NCBI GenBank assembly: GCA_003648455.1
Contig: QMPG01000224.1
Location: 1-5,634 of the forward strand
Origin: Bacteroidota bacterium
GTDB taxonomy: Bacteria; Bacteroidota; Bacteroidia; Bacteroidales; B39-G9
DNA length: 5,634 nucleotides
Direction: 5' to 3'
This document shows positions 1 through 4,554 of the stretch, piece by piece. The position numbers and the translations under genes are program-made. The first letter of the stretch is position 1. Each line of letters begins with the position of its first letter. Below the pieces are notes generated by a model. It saw nothing but the letters and a program-made list of their open reading frames with translations, was not told the DNA's origin and did no database searches.

Positions 1-144
1 CGAATTCATATTATTATAAGTGTCATTATTTATAAGCTCTAGCATTTTAATGTCTGGCTTATGGCTTGTTTCAATGATTTTGGCGAGATGTATAAGTTTG
101 TCAAGCTGCTGATTATTGAAATACTCTTTAATATTGTTCTCCAT
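1..144 (-). CDS. Hypothetical protein, N-terminal 48 codons only (runs off the left edge)
   Basis: Reading leftward from an ATG at 144-142, the frame is open for 48 codons to the edge of the window, so the C-terminus is missing. The visible part begins MENNIKEYFNNQQLDKL and is polar and probably helical, with no signal peptide or membrane segment. I do not recognise a family. Support for it being a real gene comes from its continuous frame, an A/T-rich leader, and a perfect Bacteroidota -7 element (TATCTTTG) on the same strand about 30 bases upstream of the start. It is divergent from the RteC-like gene at 320, an arrangement common for regulator pairs at the edge of mobile elements, but a regulatory role is only a guess. 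Confidence 0.55.
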   Translation of the reverse strand, partial: MENNIKEYFNNQQLDKLIHLAKIIETSHKPDIKMLELINNDTYNNMNS

Positions 145-173
145 TCTGAAAAATGATTTAATTAATAATAAAG

Positions 174-181
174 CAAAGATA
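174..181 (-). promoter_or_regulatory. Promoter -7 element for the leftward gene (TATCTTTG)
   Basis: On the minus strand the sequence is TATCTTTGC, an exact match to the Bacteroidota primary sigma factor -7 consensus TAnnTTTG. It sits about 30 bases upstream of the leftward ATG at 144. The nearest upstream TTG (199-197, minus strand) is only 15 bases away, shorter than the usual spacing of roughly 17-23, so the -33 element is weak or the promoter needs help. Confidence 0.5.
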
Positions 182-195
182 TAAAAAATATCATA

Positions 196-210
196 GCAAT
201 GTAATATTGC
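196..210. promoter_or_regulatory. Inverted repeat GCAAT-N5-ATTGC, candidate operator
   Basis: GCAAT at 196-200 and ATTGC at 206-210 form a perfect 5-bp inverted repeat around GTAAT. It lies where the -33 region of the leftward promoter should be, so a bound protein would block that promoter. The half-site CAATGTA recurs in the larger palindrome at 1071-1098. Short arms in AT-rich DNA can arise by chance, so confidence is low. Confidence 0.3.
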
Positions 211-273
211 ATCACATTATTATTTATTTTACTAAAATCAGCAATAAAGTTAAATTATTGTAACTTAAAGTAT

Positions 274-306
274 GATTATTAGTAATAAAAAAACCTACTA
301 ATAATC
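274..306. promoter_or_regulatory. Perfect 11-bp inverted repeat just upstream of the RteC-like gene
   Basis: GATTATTAGTA (274-284) and TACTAATAATC (296-306) are exact reverse complements separated by an 11-base A-rich loop. The right arm ends 13 bases before the ATG at 320. It could be an operator for autoregulation or, if transcribed, a 5' UTR hairpin limiting access to the start. It is followed by mixed sequence rather than a T run, so it is not a standard terminator. No convincing -7 element was found for the gene at 320; the repeat may overlap the true promoter. Confidence 0.5.
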
Positions 307-319
307 TAAACAAAGCAGA

Positions 320-1066
320 ATGATAAAAGACTACAATTACACACAATTTTTCAATGAATTCGATATATGTATAGACAAGAAATTATGCGTTATACCAATC
401 TATAATGGATTTTTCTTTAAAGATAACTACAATAAGCATTTATATAATACTGTAGAGAATTTTAAGCACTATTTGCTGTACAATCTTCCTTACAGCTCCC
501 ATGAAACTAAAAAAGAAATTCTTACTAATCTATATAGTGAGTTAAATAATAAACAAAGCCAATTACAAGAAAATGCTAATAAGCGAGTACTAAGAAATTA
601 TTATTCTATAAAGACCCCTTTCGTAAGACTAGACATTAAACCATTAAACAAAGTTTCTAAGAAAAGAATAATTCTAATGCACCGAAAACAAATTACACAA
701 TTGTATTATGCAATGAAAACAATAGAACAATCAGCTAAAACCTCAGGATTTAGTTTAATTGCAAAAAAGAAACCATGCAATAAAAAATCAAATTTACGTT
801 GGAACGGTGAAAAAGTCGGATTTATTCAATTGGTTAAAACCTTAATCAAGAATAAAACAATATTATTAGAGTCAATAAATGAAACAGAAGCAGTAAAAGA
901 AATTGCAAAATTTCTTAATACCAGCATCAATAATAATAATTTTTCTACATTTTCTAGAGCAATACACTCCAATAATAATGACTACTTTCCTACAATCTTC
1001 AAAGATTTAACCAATGGTTATAATGTATTGGCAAACGAAAGAAGGGAGAACAAAGAAATACAATAA
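320..1066 (+). CDS. RteC-like protein of a mobile element (tentative)
   Basis: A 248-residue soluble, lysine- and asparagine-rich protein with no signal peptide or membrane segment. The N-terminal half (about 1-130) is helical and unassigned. The C-terminal half (about 158-240) has the layout I associate with RteC: a Leu-x-Trp-x-Gly start (LRWNGEK, 159-165), a helix with FIQLVKTLI (168-176), an EAVKEIAKFL helix (190-199) and a final segment around DYFPTIFKDL (221-230). RteC in Bacteroides conjugative transposons controls excision genes; whether this one does so is not shown. The ATG at 320 is the only sensible start and is preceded by A-rich sequence without a Shine-Dalgarno site. The gene is divergent from the one at the left edge and flanked by inverted repeats at 274-306 and 1071-1098. 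It looks more AT-rich than the genes to its right, which may mean a different origin. I am confident the gene is real and only moderately confident of the family. Confidence 0.6.
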   Translation: MIKDYNYTQFFNEFDICIDKKLCVIPIYNGFFFKDNYNKHLYNTVENFKHYLLYNLPYSSHETKKEILTNLYSELNNKQSQLQENANKRVLRNYYSIKTPFVRLDIKPLNKVSKKRIILMHRKQITQLYYAMKTIEQSAKTSGFSLIAKKKPCNKKSNLRWNGEKVGFIQLVKTLIKNKTILLESINETEAVKEIAKFLNTSINNNNFSTFSRAIHSNNNDYFPTIFKDLTNGYNVLANERRENKEIQ

Positions 1067-1070
1067 AAAC

Positions 1071-1098
1071 ACAGTACAATGTACGCACATTGTACTGT
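1071..1098. terminator. Perfect 12-bp inverted repeat after the RteC-like gene (terminator or operator)
   Basis: ACAGTACAATGT (1071-1082) and ACATTGTACTGT (1087-1098) are exact reverse complements with a four-base loop ACGC, beginning four bases after the stop of the upstream gene. On the plus strand it is followed by AAAACACAG, not a T run. On the minus strand it is followed by GTTTTTATTG, which fits an intrinsic terminator for leftward transcription. A long symmetrical element could equally be a protein-binding site, because a possible -33 TTG (1090-1092) for the downstream operon falls inside the right arm. Terminator and operator roles are both open. Confidence 0.5.
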
Positions 1099-1117
1099 AA
1101 AACACAGATTATCAGCA

Positions 1118-1125
1118 TTCTTTTG
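1118..1125 (+). promoter_or_regulatory. Possible -7 element for the middle operon (TTCTTTTG)
   Basis: TTCTTTTG matches TAnnTTTG at all specified positions except the second. It lies 28 bases upstream of the ATG at 1153, the first gene of a five-gene operon. The TTG at 1090-1092 is 25 bases upstream, somewhat longer than typical spacing. This is the best promoter candidate in the gap but it is weak. Confidence 0.3.
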
Positions 1126-1153
1126 CACTTCAATTTTTAAAACTAAAAGTGCA
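1124..1153. repeat. 7-bp inverted repeat ending on the start codon of the 45-codon ORF
   Basis: TGCACTT (1124-1130) and AAGTGCA (1147-1153) are exact reverse complements around a 16-base A/T loop. The last base of the right arm is the A of the ATG at 1153. As RNA the stem would cover the translation start; as DNA it would straddle the transcription start of the operon. Either way it is well placed to regulate the operon. Confidence 0.4.
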
Positions 1154-1290
1154 TGAAAGAAAAGAAAAACCTGAGAAGAGAAACCAATTTACACCGTATT
1201 AAGGCTAAATATCCACCAACATTTGGTAAATTTACTAAGGAAGCATTAATGATCTATGCTTGTTATTTAATAGATAAATCTGATAAATAA
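1153..1290 (+). CDS. Small basic protein, 45 residues, first gene of the middle operon
   Basis: An ATG at 1153 opens a 45-codon frame ending in TAA at 1288-1290. The product starts with a very basic stretch (MKEKKNLRRETNLHRIKAKY, 1-20), followed by PPTFGKFTKEALMIYACYLI (21-40) and a polar tail. The second part could form one amphipathic helix. I do not recognise a family; the size and charge would suit a small DNA-binding or replication accessory protein, which is speculation. The main support is context: its stop overlaps the start of the DUF4373 gene by one base (TAATG), the classic signature of translational coupling, and it fills an otherwise empty gap. A hairpin overlaps its own start codon. 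Confidence 0.6.
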   Translation: MKEKKNLRRETNLHRIKAKYPPTFGKFTKEALMIYACYLIDKSDK

Positions 1291-2318
1291 TGGCAAGACC
1301 AAAGAAAGAAAATTTGGACTATTATCCCAAGGATACATCCCAATTTAGCAACCGAAAAATACGCCGATTATTGAGCAAATTTGGAGCAAAAGGCTACCTG
1401 ATTTACGAGTATATTTTGATGCTTATTTATGGTGGAAAAGGCTATTATATTTTAGTAGATAATAACCTCGCTTTTGACATTTCTGACTACCTAAATTACG
1501 ATATTTCTGAAGAATTAGTAAAACAGGTAATAAGCAGCTGTATTGAGTACGAACTATTTGATATAGAGAAGTATGAGGTTTTTGCAACATTAACTAACAA
1601 AAACATCCAAAATAACTACATTTTAGCCCGAAGAGGCGAAACAAAACTACGACAAGAGTTAATAGTAAATGATGCAAAAAAGGGAGTTTTTGCAACAAAA
1701 ACCCCCATTAATGCAACAAAAACCCTATTTAATGATGCAGAAAGTGCAGAAAACCCCCAAAAAGGTGCACAAAAGAAAAGAAAAGAAAAGAAAATAAAAG
1801 AAATTAAAAGAAATGGGAAAGAAAACGCAAAAGAAAAAACCTCCCCCCATTTCGATAAAAATTATATAAATTTTGAATCTAAAAAAACTGAAAATAATTA
1901 TCAATTTGTAGAAGAAAATTTTAACAAAGAAAAAGAAAAAAATTCCGCTAAAAAAGAAAACGAAAATTTCATCAGCAGCAAGCGATATTTTGAGGAGAAA
2001 TTTGGCAGCTACATCTGGGAGGTTTCCGATGACCTCCAACTTTCCAAACTTCTCAGAAAAATTGAAATCACTCTAGCGAGGGATAAACTTCCCATTGAGC
2101 CAAACCAAGCTTTCAAGGATTTTCTGGACAATCTGCCATCCTTTTGGCGAAAACGAAGATTTTCCATGCAAAACCTCAATAAAAATTACAACGAAATATT
2201 AAACGAAATACGTCAGGACACCAATGAACACACAGGAAACACAAAAGAACAACAGCGAAAATTTGGACGACACACAACTGAGGAACTTACCAACTTTGCC
2301 GAGAATTTTGGGAAATAA
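1290..2318 (+). CDS. DUF4373 (Lin1244/Lin1753-like) domain protein, probable replication protein
   Basis: A 342-residue soluble protein. Residues about 10-115 fit the DUF4373 domain: YYPKDTSQFSNRKIRRLLSK, then FGAKGYLIYEYILMLIYGGKGYY, and ending near NNYILARR. This domain is common in Bacteroidota phages and mobile elements and is related to N-terminal domains of phage replisome organisers, so a role in starting element replication is the likely job. Residues about 116-228 are a very low-complexity linker rich in Lys, Glu and Asn, containing a 7-residue repeat (ATKTPIN/ATKTLFN) and a run coded by AAAAG repeats. Residues about 229-310 form a second folded part with W243 in SYIWEVSDDLQLSKLLRKIE and a later LPSFWRKRRFS. 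The start is fixed by TAATG coupling to the 45-codon ORF. The last 95 bases overlap the next gene in another frame. Confidence 0.85.
   Translation: MARPKKENLDYYPKDTSQFSNRKIRRLLSKFGAKGYLIYEYILMLIYGGKGYYILVDNNLAFDISDYLNYDISEELVKQVISSCIEYELFDIEKYEVFATLTNKNIQNNYILARRGETKLRQELIVNDAKKGVFATKTPINATKTLFNDAESAENPQKGAQKKRKEKKIKEIKRNGKENAKEKTSPHFDKNYINFESKKTENNYQFVEENFNKEKEKNSAKKENENFISSKRYFEEKFGSYIWEVSDDLQLSKLLRKIEITLARDKLPIEPNQAFKDFLDNLPSFWRKRRFSMQNLNKNYNEILNEIRQDTNEHTGNTKEQQRKFGRHTTEELTNFAENFGK
1691..1725 (+). repeat. 14-base direct repeat inside the DUF4373 gene linker
   Basis: TGCAACAAAAACCC occurs at 1691-1704 and again at 1712-1725, offset by 21 bases, so the reading frame is kept and the protein gains a 7-residue tandem repeat (ATKTPIN then ATKTLFN). 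It fits an unstructured linker that varies by in-frame duplication. Confidence 0.6.
1771..1800 (+). repeat. Pentanucleotide tract (AAAAG)x4 plus two variant units in the DUF4373 gene
   Basis: Four exact AAAAG units (1771-1790) are followed by AAAAT and AAAAG. The tract encodes KKRKEKKIKE in the linker. Because the unit is five bases, gain or loss of one unit would shift the frame and remove the C-terminal domain. It may be a slippage site or only a by-product of Lys/Glu-rich coding in an A-rich genome. Confidence 0.6.
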
Positions 2319-3078
2319 TTTACCCATTCGTAAGCTTTTAAAAACCACGCAAAGAGATGATATTCAACGCAGAATAGGCACAACGATAGCAATTATCGTT
2401 GCCGACCTCGGATTGAAAACCATACCCGACCAACTGGCACAAAAGCGAATGATTCACTACCTGCTGAACTACTACCAAGATTTGAGCTTTGAGGAAATTA
2501 TCAAAGCCTTTGAACTGGCTCTTGTGGGTAAATTTGCAGTGAATATTGAACACTATGATTCATTCGACATCAAGTATTTAACCAAGATATTGAACGCTTA
2601 TCGAGAATACAAAAAGCTCAATACCCCAAAGCTGCCAACAGCACGAAATGAAGCTCCAAAACCACCCACAGAAGCAGAAAAGCGGCAAATACGAATTAGC
2701 TTTTTTCAGAACCTTGAGAAATCTTACAAAACTTTTGTAAAAACAGGAAAATTGGACATCATAATTCATTGGCTAGTATATAATAAACTACTAGAAAACA
2801 ATATTATACACGTATCAGAGAACGAATGGAGTGTGCTGATGGACAAAGCCACGAAACTGCATAAACTTCGCTTAAATTCACCCAAAACAGCAAGTCAAAA
2901 GACCGAATTCACCACCATTTTGCAGAATTTTGAGAAACTGAAATTCAAATATCCCTTTGAGCTTAGCAGAATTCAGAACATAGCCAAGGAAATAGCCGTT
3001 GTTGAGTTCTTCCAAGAACTAAAACGGAATAATTCAAACTTTCACTCAATTGTAGTAAAATCAGGAGTTTATGAGTAA
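2224..3078 (+). CDS. Helical protein of unknown function, third gene of the probable replication operon
   Basis: A 284-residue soluble protein. I cannot assign a named family. About 1-40 is a polar, proline-containing lead. Residues 45-130 look like a compact helical domain (KRMIHYLLNYYQDLSFEEI, 74-92, then IKAFELALVGKFAVNIEHYD) ending in YLTKILNAYREYKK. A Pro/Lys linker (134-152) separates it from a second helical half. Being directly behind a DUF4373 gene suggests a replication accessory or helicase-loader-like role, as inference only. The ATG at 2224 is the only ATG between the last in-frame stop (2200-2202) and the core domain, so an unusually long 95-base overlap with the upstream gene must be accepted, unless translation begins at a TTG at 2296. 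Its stop overlaps the next gene by eight bases. Confidence 0.8.
   Translation: MNTQETQKNNSENLDDTQLRNLPTLPRILGNNLPIRKLLKTTQRDDIQRRIGTTIAIIVADLGLKTIPDQLAQKRMIHYLLNYYQDLSFEEIIKAFELALVGKFAVNIEHYDSFDIKYLTKILNAYREYKKLNTPKLPTARNEAPKPPTEAEKRQIRISFFQNLEKSYKTFVKTGKLDIIIHWLVYNKLLENNIIHVSENEWSVLMDKATKLHKLRLNSPKTASQKTEFTTILQNFEKLKFKYPFELSRIQNIAKEIAVVEFFQELKRNNSNFHSIVVKSGVYE
2381..2401. repeat. 8-bp inverted repeat inside the 284-codon gene
   Basis: CAACGATA (2381-2388) and TATCGTTG (2394-2401) are exact reverse complements around GCAAT. It lies over codons 53-60 of the 284-residue protein. It may be a protein-binding site or mRNA hairpin, but codon constraints and chance could also produce it. Confidence 0.35.
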
Positions 3079-3421
3079 AAAGGAAAGAGATTTAACAGAA
3101 TATTTGATAGTTCTAAGCCAGTATTTCTTGCTAATCAGCGATGAACATAACAGCCCGAAAATCATACAGCAATTAAACGAAAAACTGAACAGAATTTTGA
3201 ACGAAATTCACGAGAAACTAAAGCTTGATAAGTTTCAAGAGTCCGATTGTGAGGAGTTTACAAAGAGAGTAGACGAAATAATCCTTTTGACTGCCGAACT
3301 AGGTCAGCACGGAAAGGTAGAAAATCGAAAATATCTTTCGCTAATCAAGGAAAAACTCTGGTATTTATTGGAGAATTTAGAGAGTTATTGTATTGAATCT
3401 TATAATATTACGATATGGTAA
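3071..3421 (+). CDS. Small helical protein of unknown function
   Basis: A 116-residue, charged, mostly helical protein with no membrane segment or recognised motif. The central part (about 30-70) has regularly spaced Leu/Ile (IIQQLNEKLNRILNEIHEKL) and could form a coiled coil or helical hairpin. Two cysteines (in DCEEF and SYCIE) are not arranged as a metal site. The start at 3071 overlaps the previous stop by eight bases (ATGAGTAA), and its end overlaps the next gene by seven bases, so it is clearly a member of the operon and probably translationally coupled. Function unknown. Confidence 0.75.
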   Translation: MSKKERDLTEYLIVLSQYFLLISDEHNSPKIIQQLNEKLNRILNEIHEKLKLDKFQESDCEEFTKRVDEIILLTAELGQHGKVENRKYLSLIKEKLWYLLENLESYCIESYNITIW

Positions 3422-3600
3422 AAACAATGTCAAAATCAGTATTTGCCAAAGAATTCTACAGCGTATCGTCTGAATCGTTGCGAAGATGGATAAAAGGAAA
3501 TTCCAAACTGATGAGTGAATTGAAAGAAATTGACTACAATTCTAACTCAAAACTACTGAAACCTAGAGAAATAACTCTAATACGGAAGTACTTCGGATAA
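3415..3600 (+). CDS. DUF4248 domain protein, small helix-turn-helix-like
   Basis: A 61-residue protein fitting the DUF4248 pattern seen widely in Bacteroidota: an SKSVFAKEF helix (6-14), SSESLRRWIKGN (18-29), KLMSELKEIDY (31-41) and the closing LLKPREITLIRKYFG (47-61), where the PRE...I..yfG ending is characteristic. The first part resembles a helix-turn-helix, so DNA binding is plausible, but the family function is not established to my knowledge. The start at 3415 overlaps the previous stop (ATGGTAA); a second ATG at 3427 is possible but leaves very little before the domain. It is the last gene of the operon, and its final codons form the left arm of the terminator. Confidence 0.75.
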   Translation: MVKTMSKSVFAKEFYSVSSESLRRWIKGNSKLMSELKEIDYNSNSKLLKPREITLIRKYFG

Positions 3601-3622
3601 AAATTCGGAGTACTTTTCGTTT
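3586..3622 (+). terminator. Intrinsic terminator at the end of the middle operon
   Basis: AAGTACTTCGGA (3586-3597) pairs with TTCGGAGTACTT (3604-3615) as a 12-bp stem including two G-U pairs, with a six-base loop TAAAAA. The tail is TTCGTTT, giving a T run of four (3614-3617) then more T. The stop codon of the DUF4248 gene lies at the start of the loop, so terminator and gene end are merged. Confidence 0.65.
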
Positions 3623-3626
3623 CAAC

Positions 3627-3641
3627 TTTCGTAATACGAAA
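3627..3641. repeat. Palindrome TTTCGT-AAT-ACGAAA
   Basis: TTTCGT (3627-3632) and ACGAAA (3636-3641) are exact reverse complements with a three-base spacer. The right arm is also the beginning of the first 10-bp tandem repeat, and a further inverted copy TTTTCGT lies at 3614-3620, so the ACGAAAA motif occurs three to four times in both orientations within about 40 bases. Confidence 0.5.
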
Positions 3642-3655
3642 ACCCACGAAAACCC
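3636..3655 (+). repeat. Two exact 10-bp tandem repeats ACGAAAACCC
   Basis: ACGAAAACCC is found at 3636-3645 and 3646-3655 without spacer. The one-helical-turn period would present both copies on the same DNA face, as in iterons or activator sites. Confidence 0.6.
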
Positions 3656-3656
3656 A

Positions 3657-3686
3657 ATTATTCAAATTTATTCACATTTATTCACA
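3657..3686 (+). repeat. 10-bp tandem repeats containing DnaA-box-like TTATTCACA
   Basis: TTTATTCACA is repeated exactly at 3667-3676 and 3677-3686, preceded by a degenerate copy ATTATTCAAA at 3657-3666. TTATTCACA (3668-3676 and 3678-3686) matches the DnaA-box consensus TTWTNCACA. The first copy, TTATTCAAA, has one mismatch. The repeats follow directly on the other tandem pair. Confidence 0.5.
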
Positions 3687-3702
3687 AGCAAGTCCACGTA
3701 TC

Positions 3703-3713
3703 CCCATAGTGGG
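3703..3713. repeat. Small GC hairpin CCCA-TAG-TGGG
   Basis: CCCA (3703-3706) and TGGG (3710-3713) form a 4-bp stem with loop TAG. It stands out in AT-rich surroundings and falls near the -33 position of the downstream -7 element. Too short to be meaningful alone. Confidence 0.3.
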
Positions 3714-3727
3714 CAAAAAAGTAGTTG

Positions 3728-3735
3728 AATCTTTG
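3728..3735 (+). promoter_or_regulatory. Probable -7 element (AATCTTTG) for the right-hand operon
   Basis: AATCTTTGC differs from the Bacteroidota TAnnTTTG consensus only at the first base and has the common trailing GC. It lies 39 bases upstream of the ATG at 3775. There is no good -33 TTG about 20 bases upstream (only TGGG of the small hairpin), which would fit an activator-dependent promoter with the phased repeats at 3636-3686 as binding sites. Confidence 0.45.
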
Positions 3736-3774
3736 CAGCCGAAATAACACAAAAACCGTGTAAAACGAAAAGAT

Positions 3775-4035
3775 ATGCAAGATACAATGATTACAACATC
3801 CAGTGCAACCGTAGGCGGACTAACCAAAGCCTTCGTATTGGGATTTGCACAACCAACCATCACCTTTCCACAAATTTTGGAAGTCTCAATTTACGCAGCA
3901 ATCTCTGCAACCATAGGCTATAGCGTGAAATTAGGCTTTGATTTGCTAAAAGATAAAATCCAAAATCGTAGAGCAAAATCAAACGAGATAAGCGGCGAAA
4001 GAGAGCACGAGAATACAAATAATCCAAAACTTTAA
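3775..4035 (+). CDS. Small membrane protein of unknown function
   Basis: An 86-residue protein. Residues about 33-58 (PQILEVSIYAAISATIGYSV and following) form a probable membrane helix. An earlier moderately hydrophobic part (15-30) could be a second, shorter one. The C-terminal 25-30 residues are hydrophilic, first basic (KDKIQNRRAK) then Asn/Glu-rich, and probably cytoplasmic. No family recognised. The ATG at 3775 is preceded by an A-rich leader (AAAACGAAAAGAT); a second ATG at 3787 is possible. It opens a three-gene rightward unit with a LEA-type-2-like and a transglutaminase-like protein. Small membrane proteins at the head of phage structural modules are common, but no capsid or secretion gene is visible to confirm this. 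Confidence 0.7.
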   Translation: MQDTMITTSSATVGGLTKAFVLGFAQPTITFPQILEVSIYAAISATIGYSVKLGFDLLKDKIQNRRAKSNEISGEREHENTNNPKL

Positions 4036-4050
4036 GCATTGAAAACAGTA

Positions 4051-4548
4051 ATGAAATTTGGCTTATTGGCAGCAGGTAGCTTTCTCAGTTACAAAATCGC
4101 AAAGGTAGTTTCCGCAGCAATGGTGGCAGCAGGAATGTCAATCGACATAAACCCTCAAACCAAGGTTGATATGCAGGGAGTTCAGCTAACAACCAATATT
4201 GACATTACAAACCCAACGGATTCGAGTATGGAGCTTACATCTCCCTTTGTTCAATTATTTCATAATGATGAAAACATTGCAAAAAATGAAGTTTCAAAGG
4301 ACAAATTTGAGATTAAACCATTCTCAAAAACTCGATTACCGATTGTTCTTAATCTATCGTGGAGTCAAATTCAAAGCTTATTGGATTCAATTAATATCAG
4401 CTTTCCAACTACCTACACCAATCTACAAAAAGCATTGTGGATGTATGACAATTACAAGCTAATCATCAATAAATTAGGACTAAATGTTAAGTATTCAACC
4501 TATGCAAATGGTATTAGCTATAAGGATTCTCAAACAATAAAAATCTAA
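4051..4548 (+). CDS. Membrane-anchored LEA-type-2-like protein
   Basis: A 165-residue protein from the ATG at 4051; a TTG at 4039 would add MKTV and is possible. Residues 4-28 are a hydrophobic N-terminal anchor (LLAAGSFLSYKIAKVVSAAM), interrupted by two lysines, with no lipobox cysteine. The rest resembles a LEA14/WHy beta domain: LTTNIDITNPTDSSMELTSP (46-65) carries the typical x-N-P loop, followed by VQLFHNDENIAKNE, then KPFSKTRLPIVLNLS. These domains bind no known substrate and are often found in surface or stress proteins. Here the anchor plus domain suggests an envelope- or virion-associated protein working with the following transglutaminase-like enzyme. The 15-base gap to the previous gene and six-base gap to the next suggest one operon. 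The family call rests on pattern and is moderate. Confidence 0.65.
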   Translation: MKFGLLAAGSFLSYKIAKVVSAAMVAAGMSIDINPQTKVDMQGVQLTTNIDITNPTDSSMELTSPFVQLFHNDENIAKNEVSKDKFEIKPFSKTRLPIVLNLSWSQIQSLLDSINISFPTTYTNLQKALWMYDNYKLIINKLGLNVKYSTYANGISYKDSQTIKI

Positions 4549-4554
4549 GCATAA

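Larger units (their letters stand above)
3601..3774. other. Structured non-coding gap, candidate replication origin or late promoter region
   Basis: This 174-base gap carries no credible gene but is unusually dense in repeats: the terminator arm, a palindrome at 3627-3641, exact 10-bp tandem repeats at 3636-3655, DnaA-box-like 10-bp tandem repeats at 3657-3686, a small hairpin at 3703-3713 and a promoter-like -7 element at 3728-3735. Repeats phased at one helical turn plus DnaA boxes beside a replication-type operon suggest an origin. The alternative is an activator array for the promoter of the genes starting at 3775. Confidence 0.45.

Noticed and set aside
1067..1152. tRNA or structured small RNA gene in the gap
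   Set aside because: Only simple hairpins are present; there is no cloverleaf, TTCRA arm or CCA end, and no tRNA was seen elsewhere in the window.
1725..2039. Leftward open frame of 104 codons, very Phe/Ile-rich
   Set aside because: It lies opposite the Lys/Glu/Asn-rich linker of the DUF4373 gene; the hydrophobic look is just the complement of A-rich codons.
2338..2769. Two leftward frames of 71 and 63 codons
   Set aside because: Both are opposite the 284-codon gene, Phe/Cys-rich and without family resemblance.
2774..2794. Short inverted repeat CTAGTA...TACTAG in the 284-codon gene
   Set aside because: The arms are six bases of AT-rich coding sequence, within chance expectation.
3636..3686. 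CRISPR array
   Set aside because: The repeats are 10 bp and directly adjacent, without spacers of CRISPR length, and no cas gene is near.
3678..3863. Leftward 61-codon frame across the non-coding gap
   Set aside because: It runs opposite the small membrane protein gene and through the repeat region, with no supporting promoter or similarity.
4199..4462. Rightward open frame of 87 codons
   Set aside because: It is fully inside the LEA-type-2-like gene in another frame and has no domain or start signal of its own.
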